A stretch of DNA of 64,000 nucleotides from Climacium dendroides (Eukaryota > Streptophyta > Bryopsida > Hypnales > Climaciaceae), in assembly GCA_950106755.1 (NCBI GenBank), contig OX467082.1, forward strand, positions 62,001 to 126,000. The letters run 5' to 3'. How positions within the stretch are numbered: the first letter of the stretch is position 1; every line of letters starts with the position of its first letter. Of this stretch, positions 34,830 through 47,490 are shown piece by piece. A program made the translations under genes and the position numbers. The notes below the pieces were generated by a model. The model made no database searches and had not been told where the DNA came from. It saw only the letters and a list, made by a program, of their open reading frames with translations.

Positions 34830-37800
34830 TGTTAGTTTGAAAGAGTCACATTTGGTGGCCACTTTCAATGATCATCCGTGGCATGTTGATTCCCATCATT
34901 AGTCATTGATGGTGCAGAATTTCTCATGACTTTTCTAGGATTAGACTGCAAGAGCACACCACAACACCTAAAGAAAGCTACAGAACGTTTACAGTCCAAA
35001 AATGGATCACAAAATCTGCCACCTAGATGTAAGACTCTTCATTGCAAGAGCAAATATGATGGGACCATATCCATACAAGACTCAAGCAAGAGCTACAAAC
35101 AACTTTGCAAATTCTAGGTGCAAATTCTAAGCACTTGTGATGACTACCACCACACACATGCACTCTCTTCTTCACAATCATCAACGACTCTTGTAAGCAC
35201 GTGACACATCAACTTCAACACATTGTTCAATGAAAATTGGAAATGTATCCCATTCTTTGGTCCTAAATCCCTTGAAAACCACTCTCATGCATAGATATTT
35301 TGTTCCACCTCCTTGTGCTGGGATCCAAGTCATTCCATAATCTTCTTTTGAAATCCAAATCCACCGGCCACTGTAGGTGCCAAATAGCTCAAAATTTCCA
35401 TGGAAGTGCCCCATCCACAATGTCACCCATAATGCACTCCAAGTCATCCACATGACTGTTAGGAACAACATTACATTTTGGCCCCTCCATCTTGCAAGCA
35501 CGCTCTCTGTAAGACATGCATTTCAAATTTCTTGATATGCATGGGTATCCATCTCTTCTTCCACTAGATAAGGAGTTTTCATTCCTTACTAGTTCATACA
35601 ACGCGAAACGATTGTACTACCTTGGATTGAGCGTTTCACTGAAGATCACATCAATTGGTCTACGATATGCATGTTGGATGCTCATTGCTAGGAATGACTT
35701 CAGCCTTCCACACATGCCCATGACCCATACTCCCGGAGCCCCCTTCTAATAATGGCACCTTAGATTGCACACCTGTGGTACGACCACATGCATGTATCCA
35801 TCGATGAACCCCTTGACATTTCATGGTTGCCATGCTTGTCAAGAATTCTAAGTCTATTGGGCAAAGCCCTATTAGTTGAATGTCGTCTTTTGCCAATCTT
35901 TTACACAACGTTATAGGTTGCAAATCCCATGGTAGCTAGATGCCTAGAACAATTCAAATTTTGTGACAATGGTTTCCTATTCCTTCCACCATGAGGACTA
36001 CCCTCCGTAGTCTTCATTTCCAAATGTAGGATAGGTAAATCCCCTCATACACTCTCCTAGACTTCAAAAGATGATGTTTTCTAGCACAAAAAAGCTTTGA
36101 AACAGCAATCCTCTTCGAAATGTTGTAGTCTATTGTATACAACTTCCATGAATATTGAATTACACTATGTAGTGTTTGCGTATTTCTAATCTACAAACTG
36201 GGCTTGCGAATGCATATTGTAGAAGACTTCAATATGCATTGCATGTCGCACACTATTCTAACTCACTTGATTTGTTCCTTTGAAGGAATTAAAAATTAAC
36301 TACGCCATTCAATCATCTGTCTAACCGTCAACTACTTTAACTTCCTAAATTTTCTCCTTTCATGTGCATTTCAGATGCTTTCATTCTTCACCACATGCCT
36401 TAGAAAGGTGAACATCCACTACTTCTACTAAATGACACCTCCGTCCTATAGAATCCAATGAGAAGTAACTAGCTGGATGCTACAACCGAAACATGGTGTG
36501 CATGCTTTGTTCTCCATGGACTCAATGATTGGCAGCCAAAGGAGGGAGGTTTTTTGGGGCCAATTCATCGACCCACGGTGCTTATACTTACAAGGAATGG
36601 TGACTTTCAATGAAAAATTCCAACACATATACTTCTCTTGCCAACTAGGTCCGAAGTTCACTCCATTAGTATGCAACTCTCAAATGGAACCCCAAACATC
36701 ATAGGTTTCCTATCTATTTCTTTCACAGTCGCGGAGGAGGGTCAAGAATAAGAGGCATACCTACTTCCAAGATCCACTACGTTGAAGTCGGTCCAGATCT
36801 TTGATGCAGACAGTGCCCCTAATTTCCCACGCCCTCTTCCCTCTACTTGTGCGTGAACAACATGGGTAGCTTTGAGATTGCCATGGACAATTGTAAGTCC
36901 GAAAGCACTACAAAGCCAATGATGGGAGAGAGATGGTTGTGTCACCAACTACGCACCAGAAGACCACTTTCATGAGGATGCTAGAGGCATTTTTCTATTG
37001 TCAAACAATGCATGCACAGTGACACAAGCTATGGGAATATGTATAAGTAGAACCCAAATGTGTAGACCGTTCGATCCACTACTCGTTTGATTATTCCAAG
37101 TCTCGCTACCCTTTCTGTATTTGGACAATAAATACATCCTCATTCAACTAGCAAGGGATTATCTCAAAACCTCTCTTTCCACCACATTCCTCCTTTGACA
37201 ACATACTGTGTTGCTTGTCCACTTGTCCATGCCCTCTCCAAACAGCTACTCCATGCCATGCTAGGCACAAAAGAAGGTACATGCATTAATGACATTGTGC
37301 TCCAAATTAAACAATGACAAATGGAAAGATATTGGTTCATTTGTTTGGCCTATGATTCTAAGGGTTGCAATTGGAGGACAAGAATTTTGAATCCTCTCTA
37401 TGGTCCACCCACCATCAATTGTCATGGCCTCTAGCCTCCTACTAAACTACTTGTTTTGGGGGGCATTGTAGGGATTCAGTAGGGTGGTGTTTGGCAAACT
37501 GATCTATGATGCGAGCCACGGCAGGGCAAGGAGGTGATGGAAGGTGCCTCCCAATGGATCATGGATGATAGGGATGCACACCAACAAGTCAAGGCCATAG
37601 TGGCTCAAAAAAAAATTCAATGCATGTGCTGCATGCTGAGAACTCTGCCATTGTAGAGGCCTTGTTTTTCTTTCGCAAAGAACATGAGGTGCAGTGCATA
37701 CAATCAATTTCCATTCCATGTTGGTTATTCATGCACACCCACACAATCTGGTTGTCTAGCTAGGTACATACCCCAAAACATGGATGAGAATGGGGACAAA

Positions 37801-38920
37801 AATTAAAAGAACATGGCATGAGGTAATGCAGAAATCAAGCATGTGACATGAACCGAGGTATGAAACGGCCTCCCCTGCGAGTTAAATTGCAAGAATTTGA
37901 AGACAATGTTTAAGGTGAATGCCATGACATTGAATTCAGAGGTGGTACATTTCATATTTCACAAGTATGATACAATGCAATGAAATGATGGACGAACAAA
38001 CATGCGAAACATGCTTCCTTTGTGGACAAGGCACATGGAAGGAATTTGCAGTGCCTAGTTTGGCAAATTTGTGCTTCAAAGTGAACTTGGGCCATATTCT
38101 ACAACTGCACCACTCACGATCCTTTGCTATCACCACTGCATGTTGTTCTCTTGATTGCCACCATGTTACCTCTTGATGATTGATGAGCTCTCTACGAAAT
38201 TGCTTTGCACTGTACATGCCACATCTATCCTTCGGTCTATCTGCAAGAGTCAAGATGAAACCAGTGTTCCCACTCTTTTCCTTTCAGTGATGTCCCTAGA
38301 GACTTTATGAGGCATCCTAGGTTGGAGCCCATGTGGTTTAGCTCTTTATACAATTCGTGAAATATAAATTGTGCACACCCAAATCAATCACGGGTGCCAC
38401 ACGAGCATTTGCAACAACATTTGATTCTGGAGATGCCACCCTAAGTAGGAAGCAACTTTGTTTATTTAGTGCACATGACAAAAATGTGCCACAGAAATCA
38501 CAATTCTATAGGTTGTGCAACTCATTGCAACAATTCCAAGTACTAAATTGCCAGTGGCTCCACGGCCCCACACACTACTCCTCAGATGAGCATATCTGTG
38601 AGAGCCACCCATGGCAATACAACTAGCTAGTGGTCAATGGTTTGCATATCTGCACAAAACTATGAAGCATTTAAGTGACCATGGACTCACCACAAAACAC
38701 CCACGTTGACGATCATGGCTAAACCACTCACAAATGGGAATCTACTATATATGCCAAGAAGGTGCCCTACACCAACCTTCAAAAGACCTCATCCTCTCAA
38801 GCTCTTGCCATCCTAATGGCAAATATACCAGGGAATTACCATCTCGACCCTCATATCCATGTCTGGGGATACATTTGACCCACACTCTAAGGATAGTGTG
38901 AGAGAAATACCTCTAATGTA
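34830..38920. other. degenerate higher-GC region upstream of the RecQ-like gene
   Basis: The 5' flank of the helicase gene leads into about 4 kb of moderately GC-rich DNA with short coding-like pieces on the minus strand: 35181-35501 and 35389-35601 in two frames, 35660-35923, 36446-36676 and 37936-38253. The two pieces at 35.2-35.6 kb overlap out of frame, which could be one sequence with a frameshift. None shows a motif I trust. I see no clear promoter. Confidence 0.35.
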
Positions 38921-38926
38921 GTCACG

Positions 38927-39658
38927 TCAACCATTGGTCCATTTGGAGCGAACTAAGATGTTTTTTGGAGTCACACAATTCCATTTTGAATGATCCGTGA
39001 CTACAGCCTTAGAACCTCGTTCCTGCCCACCATACCTTGTCTCATAAGGATGAAAATTGCGTCGAACGAGTCTACTATAGGGCATCGTGCGATCAACCAA
39101 CTTGGCGTGGAGGGGAATCGCATGTATTGCATGGCTAGTTGGATGAGGCCTGAATTTGGGATGGCCGTTGCTTGCCGGAAGCACCGTCCTCTTCACCAAG
39201 CCTTTGCGGAGAGGCTCGCAGTATGGTAAGTCTGAAGTCTGTGGACCCTCTCCATTCGCATTCGCAACATGTGGAACAAGGCCGCAATCGAATTGATTCA
39301 CAATTTGTTGGTCCTCCTGGTTGTCACCCTTTCCTTGGAATTCAGACCTTCTTCGAGCTATTGGATCCAAAGGCCTGCAGCCCAGCACATCCACCACTCG
39401 CGGACCCTCCGGGCGTCCATTGCGTGAAACAAGCCTGTGTCCTCTTTGATCCCAAATCAATTGCTGCTTTTTGGCATCCACCCTGCAGTCGGACTCATCG
39501 GACTCCGAGTCCGAGCATACAATTATCCGGCGGTTTAGAGGCCTTCGCTCTCCCACAACCACCTCCCCTTCAAACTCCGACTTGGACCAACAAATCGGCT
39601 CGAAGGGTCCAAAATCACTAGCCAAAGAAATGACATCTTCTCCGAGTTCCAACACCAT
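38927..39658 (-). CDS. hypothetical protein, 243 aa, unknown family
   Basis: An uninterrupted ATG-to-stop frame of 243 codons, the second longest in the window, in a locally GC-rich patch on the same strand as the RecQ-like gene and about 4.1 kb upstream of it. The protein is polar and basic with a short acidic serine run (SDSESDESD, about residues 49-57). It appears to repeat a motif of the form P-[FL]-[ED]-P-I-x(5)-SEF-[EQ]-G twice, and has no signal peptide, membrane segment or catalytic motif. I do not recognise it. It could be a single-exon gene, one exon of a larger gene or a chance frame. Intactness beside decayed DNA is the main argument for its reality. Confidence 0.45.
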   Translation of the reverse strand: MVLELGEDVISLASDFGPFEPICWSKSEFEGEVVVGERRPLNRRIIVCSDSESDESDCRVDAKKQQLIWDQRGHRLVSRNGRPEGPRVVDVLGCRPLDPIARRRSEFQGKGDNQEDQQIVNQFDCGLVPHVANANGEGPQTSDLPYCEPLRKGLVKRTVLPASNGHPKFRPHPTSHAIHAIPLHAKLVDRTMPYSRLVRRNFHPYETRYGGQERGSKAVVTDHSKWNCVTPKNILVRSKWTNG

Positions 39659-39959
39659 GGTTGCGCCAAATAATCACGTCTTTGTGGACCACGACGTTTA
39701 GATTCTCGATCATTCACAAACACAACTCTACCAAAACCATTTTGGAAATGGTAACAAACAGAACAAGAGTGTCATGGTGCATCAAGCTATGATAGTTATT
39801 CGGTGCATTAAATTTGGCCTTTCCTCCATAGGCTCGTAATTGTATAAACCATCAATTTCGATACCATGGAAATCACTAGATTATAAAAATCTAGAAGCAC
39901 TTGCTCATTGGGAGCCAAACTATTGTTTTCGTTTAGGTTTTTGTTTTTCTAGATACAAG

Positions 39960-42190
39960 TAAAGGAACCGTAACATTTAGTGGCCTTCCCCAAGGCTACC
40001 TTTTTGCTGTCTTGACCTGTATCCGCAAAATTTGTCCCCTCTTGGGTACATAATACGCAACAAGTGCAAGTGGGTAGTTTGGCATCTTGGAAGTGCAGTC
40101 AGTTGGTTAGTCATCCATGGTGGGCCTTGACTTGAAAGTGTGGTCAAAATTAAAGCCAACATCTACTTATTAACTTCCATTGGGACATTTCTTTTTCTTG
40201 TGAAACTAGAGAGAGTGAATCACATTTGGACATTTAATTTAGTGGGGAACTTAAGTGCAAGCTGAAGCATGCTTTCTTATTCGAATCTAAGTGCCCCAAG
40301 AGTCTAAGTGAATTGAATGTTGAAGACTGTACTCTAAGTTTTTTATTTTGGTCGAAAGCCTAGCACATTTTACAAATTTTGAGCATGTAGCTGATGATAT
40401 GTAATGGCCCCTTTCACTTCTCAGTAGATCTTCCTAGGGCCATGATTAATTGGCCCCTTCAAATATTTTTAATTTCCACACACGATGCAATTTATAAATT
40501 TTGAATTCAATTATATTTTCAAATAGAAGACCTAAATCATGTTTGAGGGGTGCATAAAAAGAACTTATCAAAGCACAAATTAGGGAGGCTATTTGTTAAA
40601 CTTGCACCCCTAGAATAATGAGGAGGGGCATCAATCCACCCTAATCATTTGTAGTGAATGAAATAGTAAAATTGCTATGAAATCCATGGCTAGTAAAGTA
40701 GTCAGCTCTAAATCCTACTGTGCTTGAAAGTAAGCATTAAACATTTTGCTCACTTCAATTTGTGAATAGAGAACATATTTGGCCTGCTAATTTGTGGCCT
40801 ATAGTTGCAAATATGGAGTGGTAGTAAACTAAAACAAAAACAAGCATCTTGTGTAAGCTTCAATAGATTTTGCAAAGCAACCTTAATCCCTCGAGGACCA
40901 AGATGCCTTTTTTGGCAACCTAAATATTATTGGTAGATACATAAAACTAGAGATTTTATTATTTTTCTTCAAAGTTTTCAAACAACATGTGAACAAGGAA
41001 TATTTTTGAGCCTCCAAGTTTTTGGAACTTTTGACTATACAATTCCAAAGTTATTGCATGATATGCTGTTTATTTCTCAACATGGGTAGTTTGGGTAGAT
41101 TCGAATAAATATGTTTTTTGGAAACAACAAAATTTGAAATGATTGAGCACGAAATGCTTCAAAATATCTGTTCTATTCAATGAATCAAAAGTTGTGAGGA
41201 TTTTTTGTTTGCAAGCAGTTTAGAATTAATTGTTCTAAAAAGAACTATGAAGTTTACTATTTCATTCAATTTTTAGAATTTTAGAAAAAAAAAATAGTAT
41301 TGGATGTAGACTATTCATTCCAACATTGATATATGGTGAAAATTTGATATGGGTACCCAAAAGGCTAGTCCTACCCAATTTGACTTGAAACATGAAACCA
41401 AAGAAGCACCACCAATTCTGTCACTTTTCCATGTAGGTGTGAGCATGTGAAGTGCGTTGCCCTATTTTTTGCAAAATTAAAAAAACAAACGATTGTTCTC
41501 AATTCAAACACTAATATCTTGCAATCTACACAATGGAAATTTCTGAAAAATTTTCTTCATCTTCCTGAACAAGGAGTTACAATTTGCAAGCCTTGTTGGA
41601 TAAGGTTGGAAAAAAACTTTTTCACCTAACTTCAAATGTTATAATCTTTCAATCCATGTGGTCAAAGTTTCTAAAAAAAAATTCTACACCTTCCTAAAGA
41701 AGTCTAGTACAAAATTGTACAGTTAAAATATTGGAAAAAATCTTTTTTTATCATTTTTTTAACATTTTTTTCTTGTTGCCCAAAGAAGTGACAGTTTTTG
41801 ACAATTTCTGCCTGAAATGTGCCTTAGTCCTTTAGGGGTTAACATACAATGACGACTCTATAACACACAATAGATCGACTCCAGTCTACGAGCTAGCTAG
41901 TTGCAAATACAAATGAGTCATTCATCATTTGCTTCCAATAAACAAACATAACTTATAGCTCAATAGTCAGGGATTTGGCGCATGGGTGGAACTAGAATTC
42001 TAAGTCACTAATTTAAATCGATTAGAACTCAGATGATGATACCTTAAAATATAGCTTGTGTCCTTCAAAGTTAATGAGATTACTAGCAATCTCTATTTGT
42101 AGGCTATTAGGGTGGTCTAGAATGGGCATTTTGTTGTTCAATTGGTTATTACCTTAAAGCTTTACCTTACTCCATCAATCATCAAGGCTA
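39960..42190. other. AT-rich intergenic, no gene recognised
   Basis: The sequence returns to AT-rich repeat-like texture. A motif of the form 'aatatcttgcaatctacac' near 41513 recurs with changes near 12170 (inverted) and 63908, suggesting fragments of one old repeat family. No coding region is supported. Confidence 0.5.
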
Positions 42191-42195
42191 ACATT

Positions 42196-42411
42196 CACTA
42201 GAAGAAGCCCATGTTTAATGTGATGAATCTTGATTTTTCTTGACCGATTTTGCTAGACATCCAATGCAACAAAAGCATGTTTTTATGTTAGCATTGATGT
42301 TACATTGGATGTTTTTATTGACAAAAAACATGGTTCTGTTGCATTGGATGTCTAGCAAAATCCGTCAAGAAAAATCAGGCCTGTCACATTAAATACAAGC
42401 TTCTTGTAGTG
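42196..42411. mobile_element. CACTA-type foldback MITE (216 bp)
   Basis: The termini are CACTAGAAGAAG and CTTCTTGTAGTG. The arms, about 90 bp each, pair almost throughout: the left arm has 'ttgctagacatccaatgcaac' and the right arm 'gttgcattggatgtctagcaa', around a loop of about 35 bp. ATT flanks both ends (42193-42195 and 42412-42414), a 3-bp target duplication. This places it in the CACTA superfamily like the element at 10378, although the two differ internally. It has no coding capacity. Confidence 0.9.
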
Positions 42412-42419
42412 ATTATTTT

Positions 42420-45400
42420 CCAAAGCATTTGGTTGAACATTGTCTTATTGCTTGAAAGTAAGGTAGGATAGCAATAACACATTGTTTTCTAGCAAAATTT
42501 GTTTCTATGCATGTGGGTTAGAACTTTGAGTGTTTCAAATCGGTTTTCTTCTAGTTACTTGCAAGAAATTGCATCAAGATTAACCATGTGAGTATTACAA
42601 CCTCTAACTGAGGTGTTCAGACCTCAATCTAAAAAGGTAATCAAATTGGAATATTAGTCGTAATCCCAAAGATGAGAGAATAAGCATGCATTAATCCAAG
42701 CAACTAAGCAACAACAATCATCTCTCATTATGTTTCTAAGAAATCATACATGTGCCCTCTACCATTAGCCATCTAGGTCCATTACGCCAATGAATGCTAC
42801 ATAGATTGGGCACTTCAAGAAACTTGTGCACATGTACTCAAACTGAAGCATTCAACAACTATCAGATAAAATTTGAAAATGATTGGGATCAATTGAAGCA
42901 CCAAAGTTGTAGACGTTTTCGACAAGAGTATTTTGAGTTGTAGGATTTCTCTTGATGCAGGACTGTTGTGGTGTACAACATCAATAGCATGGCACTTTCA
43001 TGAACACCTCCTTTTTAAATTCCACAAGGCTTGGTGGATAAGGATTCCTCAAGGTTCAAATTGTTCCATGTATCAAAAGAAAAAAAATGCAGTACAGACA
43101 TTCAAAACTGATTCACTTGTTGCAAGAATATTGTGGGTTGCAATATCAACCTCTTGGCAATTTTTGCCTAAACCCTTCAATTTTTTGACTTGGTGCATAC
43201 AAATATATCTCAAGGTGCAAATTGGCCTAATGTATTATAAGAATAAAATAAATGCACAATACTACACTAATGGCCTAATAGAATCAACAACACACAACGA
43301 CCTTCAAACTCTAGATCCTATTTTCAGAGAGGACTTCAAATACGAAGGAGCAGGGGAGAAGGGGTAGGTTGCAGGGGAGCAAGTCAGAAGAATAGAAGAG
43401 TTTGCAGCAGGATGGACAGGGAATGACTCCCCCTCATCCGTCCATAATCCAAAGGCACGACAATAAGGGGGTCAATTCACCCTAGCCCTTGGGAAGGCGA
43501 GCAACAAAGCAAGGAGGACGTCCAATTGTCCTTATGAAGTTGGGTCCCACAGGCTGGATTATCCCAGAGAGAAAATGAAAGATTTTCTTATTTTTTTGCA
43601 GAATTTTTTATTTTTTTAAATTCTGATTTCGTACTTACAATTTGAAACCTCAATTTTGCTTACATGGGTTGACAACATACCCTAGAGATAGCTCAAACTA
43701 GGGGCTTTTTCTTGCTTATGCCCCCAAGAACCTCAACATTACCTCTAGGACCCAACATCACAAGGACACTTAAATGTCTTGCACGAAGCAAACAAAACAA
43801 AGTCAGACGAACTTATTTGCCAAAGATCATTCATTACCACACCTAGCTACTTTGAGGATGAATGGTTGCACTTGAATGTGTCCTACAAGGCAAGATGCTC
43901 TCTCATTCATGGACAAGAAAATGGCCTCCTTGACATTTGTGGGCTAGAAGGAGGGCGAGCTTCGTGCTATTGAATTCCCTAAATCAATGTATGTCAAAGT
44001 CCACAACTAAACTCTTGTATCATGTGTGGGGTAATCCACATTGAAGAAGCTTAGCAAATGGCTCCAGGGTGAATTATATTGAAATATAAAGATGAGCAAG
44101 TTAGAAAGGAAGAAAATTTTAGGTGAATTGAAATGTAGGTCATGCTAGGTTGCACATTCATAACTCCATGTAAGAAACATGTGTTACATGTGTACAACAC
44201 GAAAACATCCATGCATGGCATTTCAATACCCATGCAAAAGGTTCCCTGGAATTGAAATTGAAGTTGAAATTTGTGTGCAACATTTGAATTGTGCAAGGTG
44301 TGTTTTTTGAGGATCCCAACAAGTTGGGGAGCTTATTCCAAGGTACACATACTCAAAAAGCATCATGTAGTTTCTCAAGATGCTCTTATTGTCCTAGAAG
44401 GATATTCATCCCATTTGCATCATGACATCTTTGGATTCCTTGTTTAAAGAACTGTAGGAATTTCATAAATTAAAACAAATTATATCTTCCAAAATGGGAT
44501 CCAAATGCATCATGCGCAACTATAAGTACGATCATGTAATACGGAAGCTATGTATTTAATGCAAGATGAATCTCATTTGTCTTTGTCTGTCTCACTTGTT
44601 CCACGATCCAAGGGGTAACATGTGGAAACCCACTTATGCTAAGTTCCTAGAACCCACATCAAATAATACATCTCCACTTTTCAAACAATTAATGCACCAA
44701 TGGTGCCACCCATGCAATGGGAGCCTAATCAACAAATCCATTGTGCCATGCCTTGTAAGTTATGACAAGGGCAAGGAGTCAAAGCTTAGTCTTTGGACCA
44801 AACTTTCATGACGTGTGCTTTAAGATCCATACACTTTATTAAAACCCTAAACCACAGGTCCCACCTTCTACTCAATCCAAGATTTTCAAGATTTTTAGGA
44901 AATTGATGCTGGGATGGAGCCAACCATTAATTCCTCGAAATCTACAACCAGAAAGGTTCATTGATTAAGCTGCATGCGTGATTGGATCCAAGTGAACCAC
45001 ATGTATGAGTTATCACCTTCACCCTTGCATAGACAAGGCAGATGCTTTTTTGTCCTTTGAATGATCAAAAAGTCATGTGGTGAATGAAGACTCACCAATT
45101 TGCATTTGTTCTTTTTATGGAAGCTAGTAACCACACACATGCCAATTGCGATGGGAAGTCAAAATCAATGACTTCCATTGTTTCCATATTTTCTGGTAGC
45201 CTTAATCTTGTGAAGATAGTAAAGATTTTCACATGAAAGCATTTTGTGCCATGCTACCTTTCTTGCAATTTCCAAAAGGGTAGCATTGTATACTGGTCTA
45301 TTCAATTCTTCCAAATCCAAACATATGCATTGAACATTATTTTTTCACCTTGGTCAAGCACTGCACATTGCAACCTGCCTTTCCCTACGGTGATAGGCTT

Positions 45401-46520
45401 GTCCCTGAAGGATTAATAGTGTATGTTAGAATCAACTTTTCAATCTCATCTTGTGTAAAAAGCATTATGGCTATCTACCATCCCAATCCAACGCACTTGT
45501 TTAATCCATCTGCCCCTGAACTCAAGTCCTATTTCCAATGAATGGTCTTGGTTTGCATGGGTTGTGGTGGCTTGCAAAATGCAAGCCACAAATTTCCAAG
45601 ACCTCAAGGGTATGTAGGAAACACATGCACACATGCATATTATTTCTCCAATGGAGCATTCTCCAAAAGTTGAGGACTTTCAATCCTTCCTTTTTTGAAA
45701 TTTTGCATATCTGGGCATTAGTGCCTTGTTCATGAAGTGGATATGTCCCTTCTCATGCCCAAGTGGCCATTTGCAGAGTGATTGTATCATGTAGCACGAA
45801 TGTATAGGATGGGTTTTTCAGTAGAATGTCCAAGAACTTTAGTAGCAAAACCAAATTCCAATAGAGGCACTAGCAGCTAGGTGTCGTCTTTGCTTTTAGT
45901 TGGCCCTTGTATTTGCAATCATATTTATGCTTCGTAATCGTAATCATATTGAAAAATAAATGACAACAAAGACAAACCTACTTCCCAATGCCCTTCAAGG
46001 GATAGGTACAATCTAAGAATCAGCACAGAAGGATTGGAATTTGCACACCCATTGGGACCTTGGGAGGTACTCATCAGGAAATGGATGTGATTGTGCATGT
46101 CTTCTCCATGTCCATGTGTTGCTACGGTAGGAATTTGACGCCTTGCACCCGAAGCCACCATGTTTCAATCCACCATCACAAATAGGAACCTTTTAGCTTT
46201 CATTTATGCCCAAAACAAAAAAAATCCAGTGTGAGAAATTGGATGATTCTAAATGTTGGTCATAGGGGGGCATTGCAAGACACACCTATTTTCTTTCCCA
46301 TCACAATGATGGGGACATCTTTTGATGTTTGTTATGACTTTTGAAGCATAAGTGCAATGAATATGAAATTATTATTGAACATGTATAACTTTTTGGTAAT
46401 GAGATTCTTTATGTCTTAGAAATTAGGAAAAATTATTTTCTATTTCAAAGTTACTTCTATTTTGCTGTCACAAGGTTGGACTTTGGATAATCACTATGTC
46501 ATGAGTCCCCGAATTGAATG
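42420..46520. other. mostly AT-rich region, no gene recognised
   Basis: A run of modest open frames (42933-43367 +, 44051-44296 -, 44566-44811 +, 45925-46161 -) shows no motif and no agreement between neighbours. A GC-rich patch at about 43340-43560 is unexplained. I see nothing else that can be supported. Confidence 0.4.
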
Positions 46521-46527
46521 AATGGGG

Positions 46528-46950
46528 GTTGAAACTTTCATGGTCTATTTTCACGGTAAAAAAGCTTGTATCTAGCAAAGGAAATCTAAGAATACATTAA
46601 TTTATATCCTCCACATGAATACAAAGAGTTTTTCCATTGCACAGAACTTTCCAACATCAAAGATGGTTTTTAGATCATTCTTTTGGTGAAATCTCATCAT
46701 CAACTATTCCCAAATGGACCATTTTTGGTTCCCTCAAAAATCTATTTATTTATTTTTTATAAACTAAAATGTGAAAATACAATGACAAAAAATGTTTTTG
46801 TGATACTCTACAATTTTCTAGTTCTCCTACTCAAAGAATTCGTCCATGCTTTCCTTTTGGGGGTGCCTTCTTCACTAAAGTGTATGCATAAAACTTATTT
46901 TTCACTTTTTCTAAAAATTGTTTTTTCTAATTTTGAAGCACTCCCAAAGG
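46528..46950 (+). repeat. dispersed repeat, copy B
   Basis: This is the partner of 1742-2155 in the same orientation, diverged by substitutions and short indels. The open frame over it (46683-47018) is not matched by an open frame in the first copy, so it is not coding. Confidence 0.75.
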
Positions 46951-47101
46951 GAAAAAAAAAGTACTTTGAAAAATGCTACACTTTAAGTAAAATGTTTATT
47001 GCAACAACCTTGGGTTAGGCCCAACCTTCGCCTCCCAAAATTCATAGAAACTTCAATTAATCTATATGTATATATCAACTACTTGAAAAGACATGTCCAG
47101 A

Positions 47102-47490
47102 TCAACCAGAACTAGACAAAAAATTGTTGATTTGGTCGTGTTCATTTGGAGAAGCTTGAACCAATACAGAAAGTATTGATTTGCACAACGAAATTGACGC
47201 TCTTGCATTGTAAGTGAGCATAGAAGGGTTCCCTTGTACTATTTTCTTCACATGTTCATGTTCATCAATAACAAAAAAGTGTTGGCGGGGTCCTATTTTC
47301 AACAACAAAGTGTTGAGAAGAGTGTTGTTCACAAGAGGTACCCTTTGTTCCCCAATGGGGATTTCCTTTTGTAAGTTTTATGTCACTGAAATCATTCAAG
47401 ACTCTCATGTAGCGCAATGGCATGTTTTGGTGATCAATTGCAAGCCACATAAGGAGTTCAATGTCTTCCGATGGATCATACAAAGCCATG
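47102..47490 (-). pseudogene. unidentified coding fragment with a frameshift
   Basis: On the minus strand a coding-like frame (47489 to about 47345, including DIELLMWLAIDHQNMPLRYM) ends near a position where a second frame takes over (about 47360 to 47102, including HFFVIDEHEHVKKIVQGNPS). Read together they look like one protein broken by a single indel near 47340-47360. I do not recognise the family. It precedes better-identified broken genes on the same strand. Confidence 0.3.

Noticed and set aside
37936..38253. A SWIM-like zinc motif (WCSC...PCPQRKH) suggesting a MULE transposase
   Set aside because: The second half has CxxxxH instead of CxH, and no DDE-type transposase sequence surrounds it.
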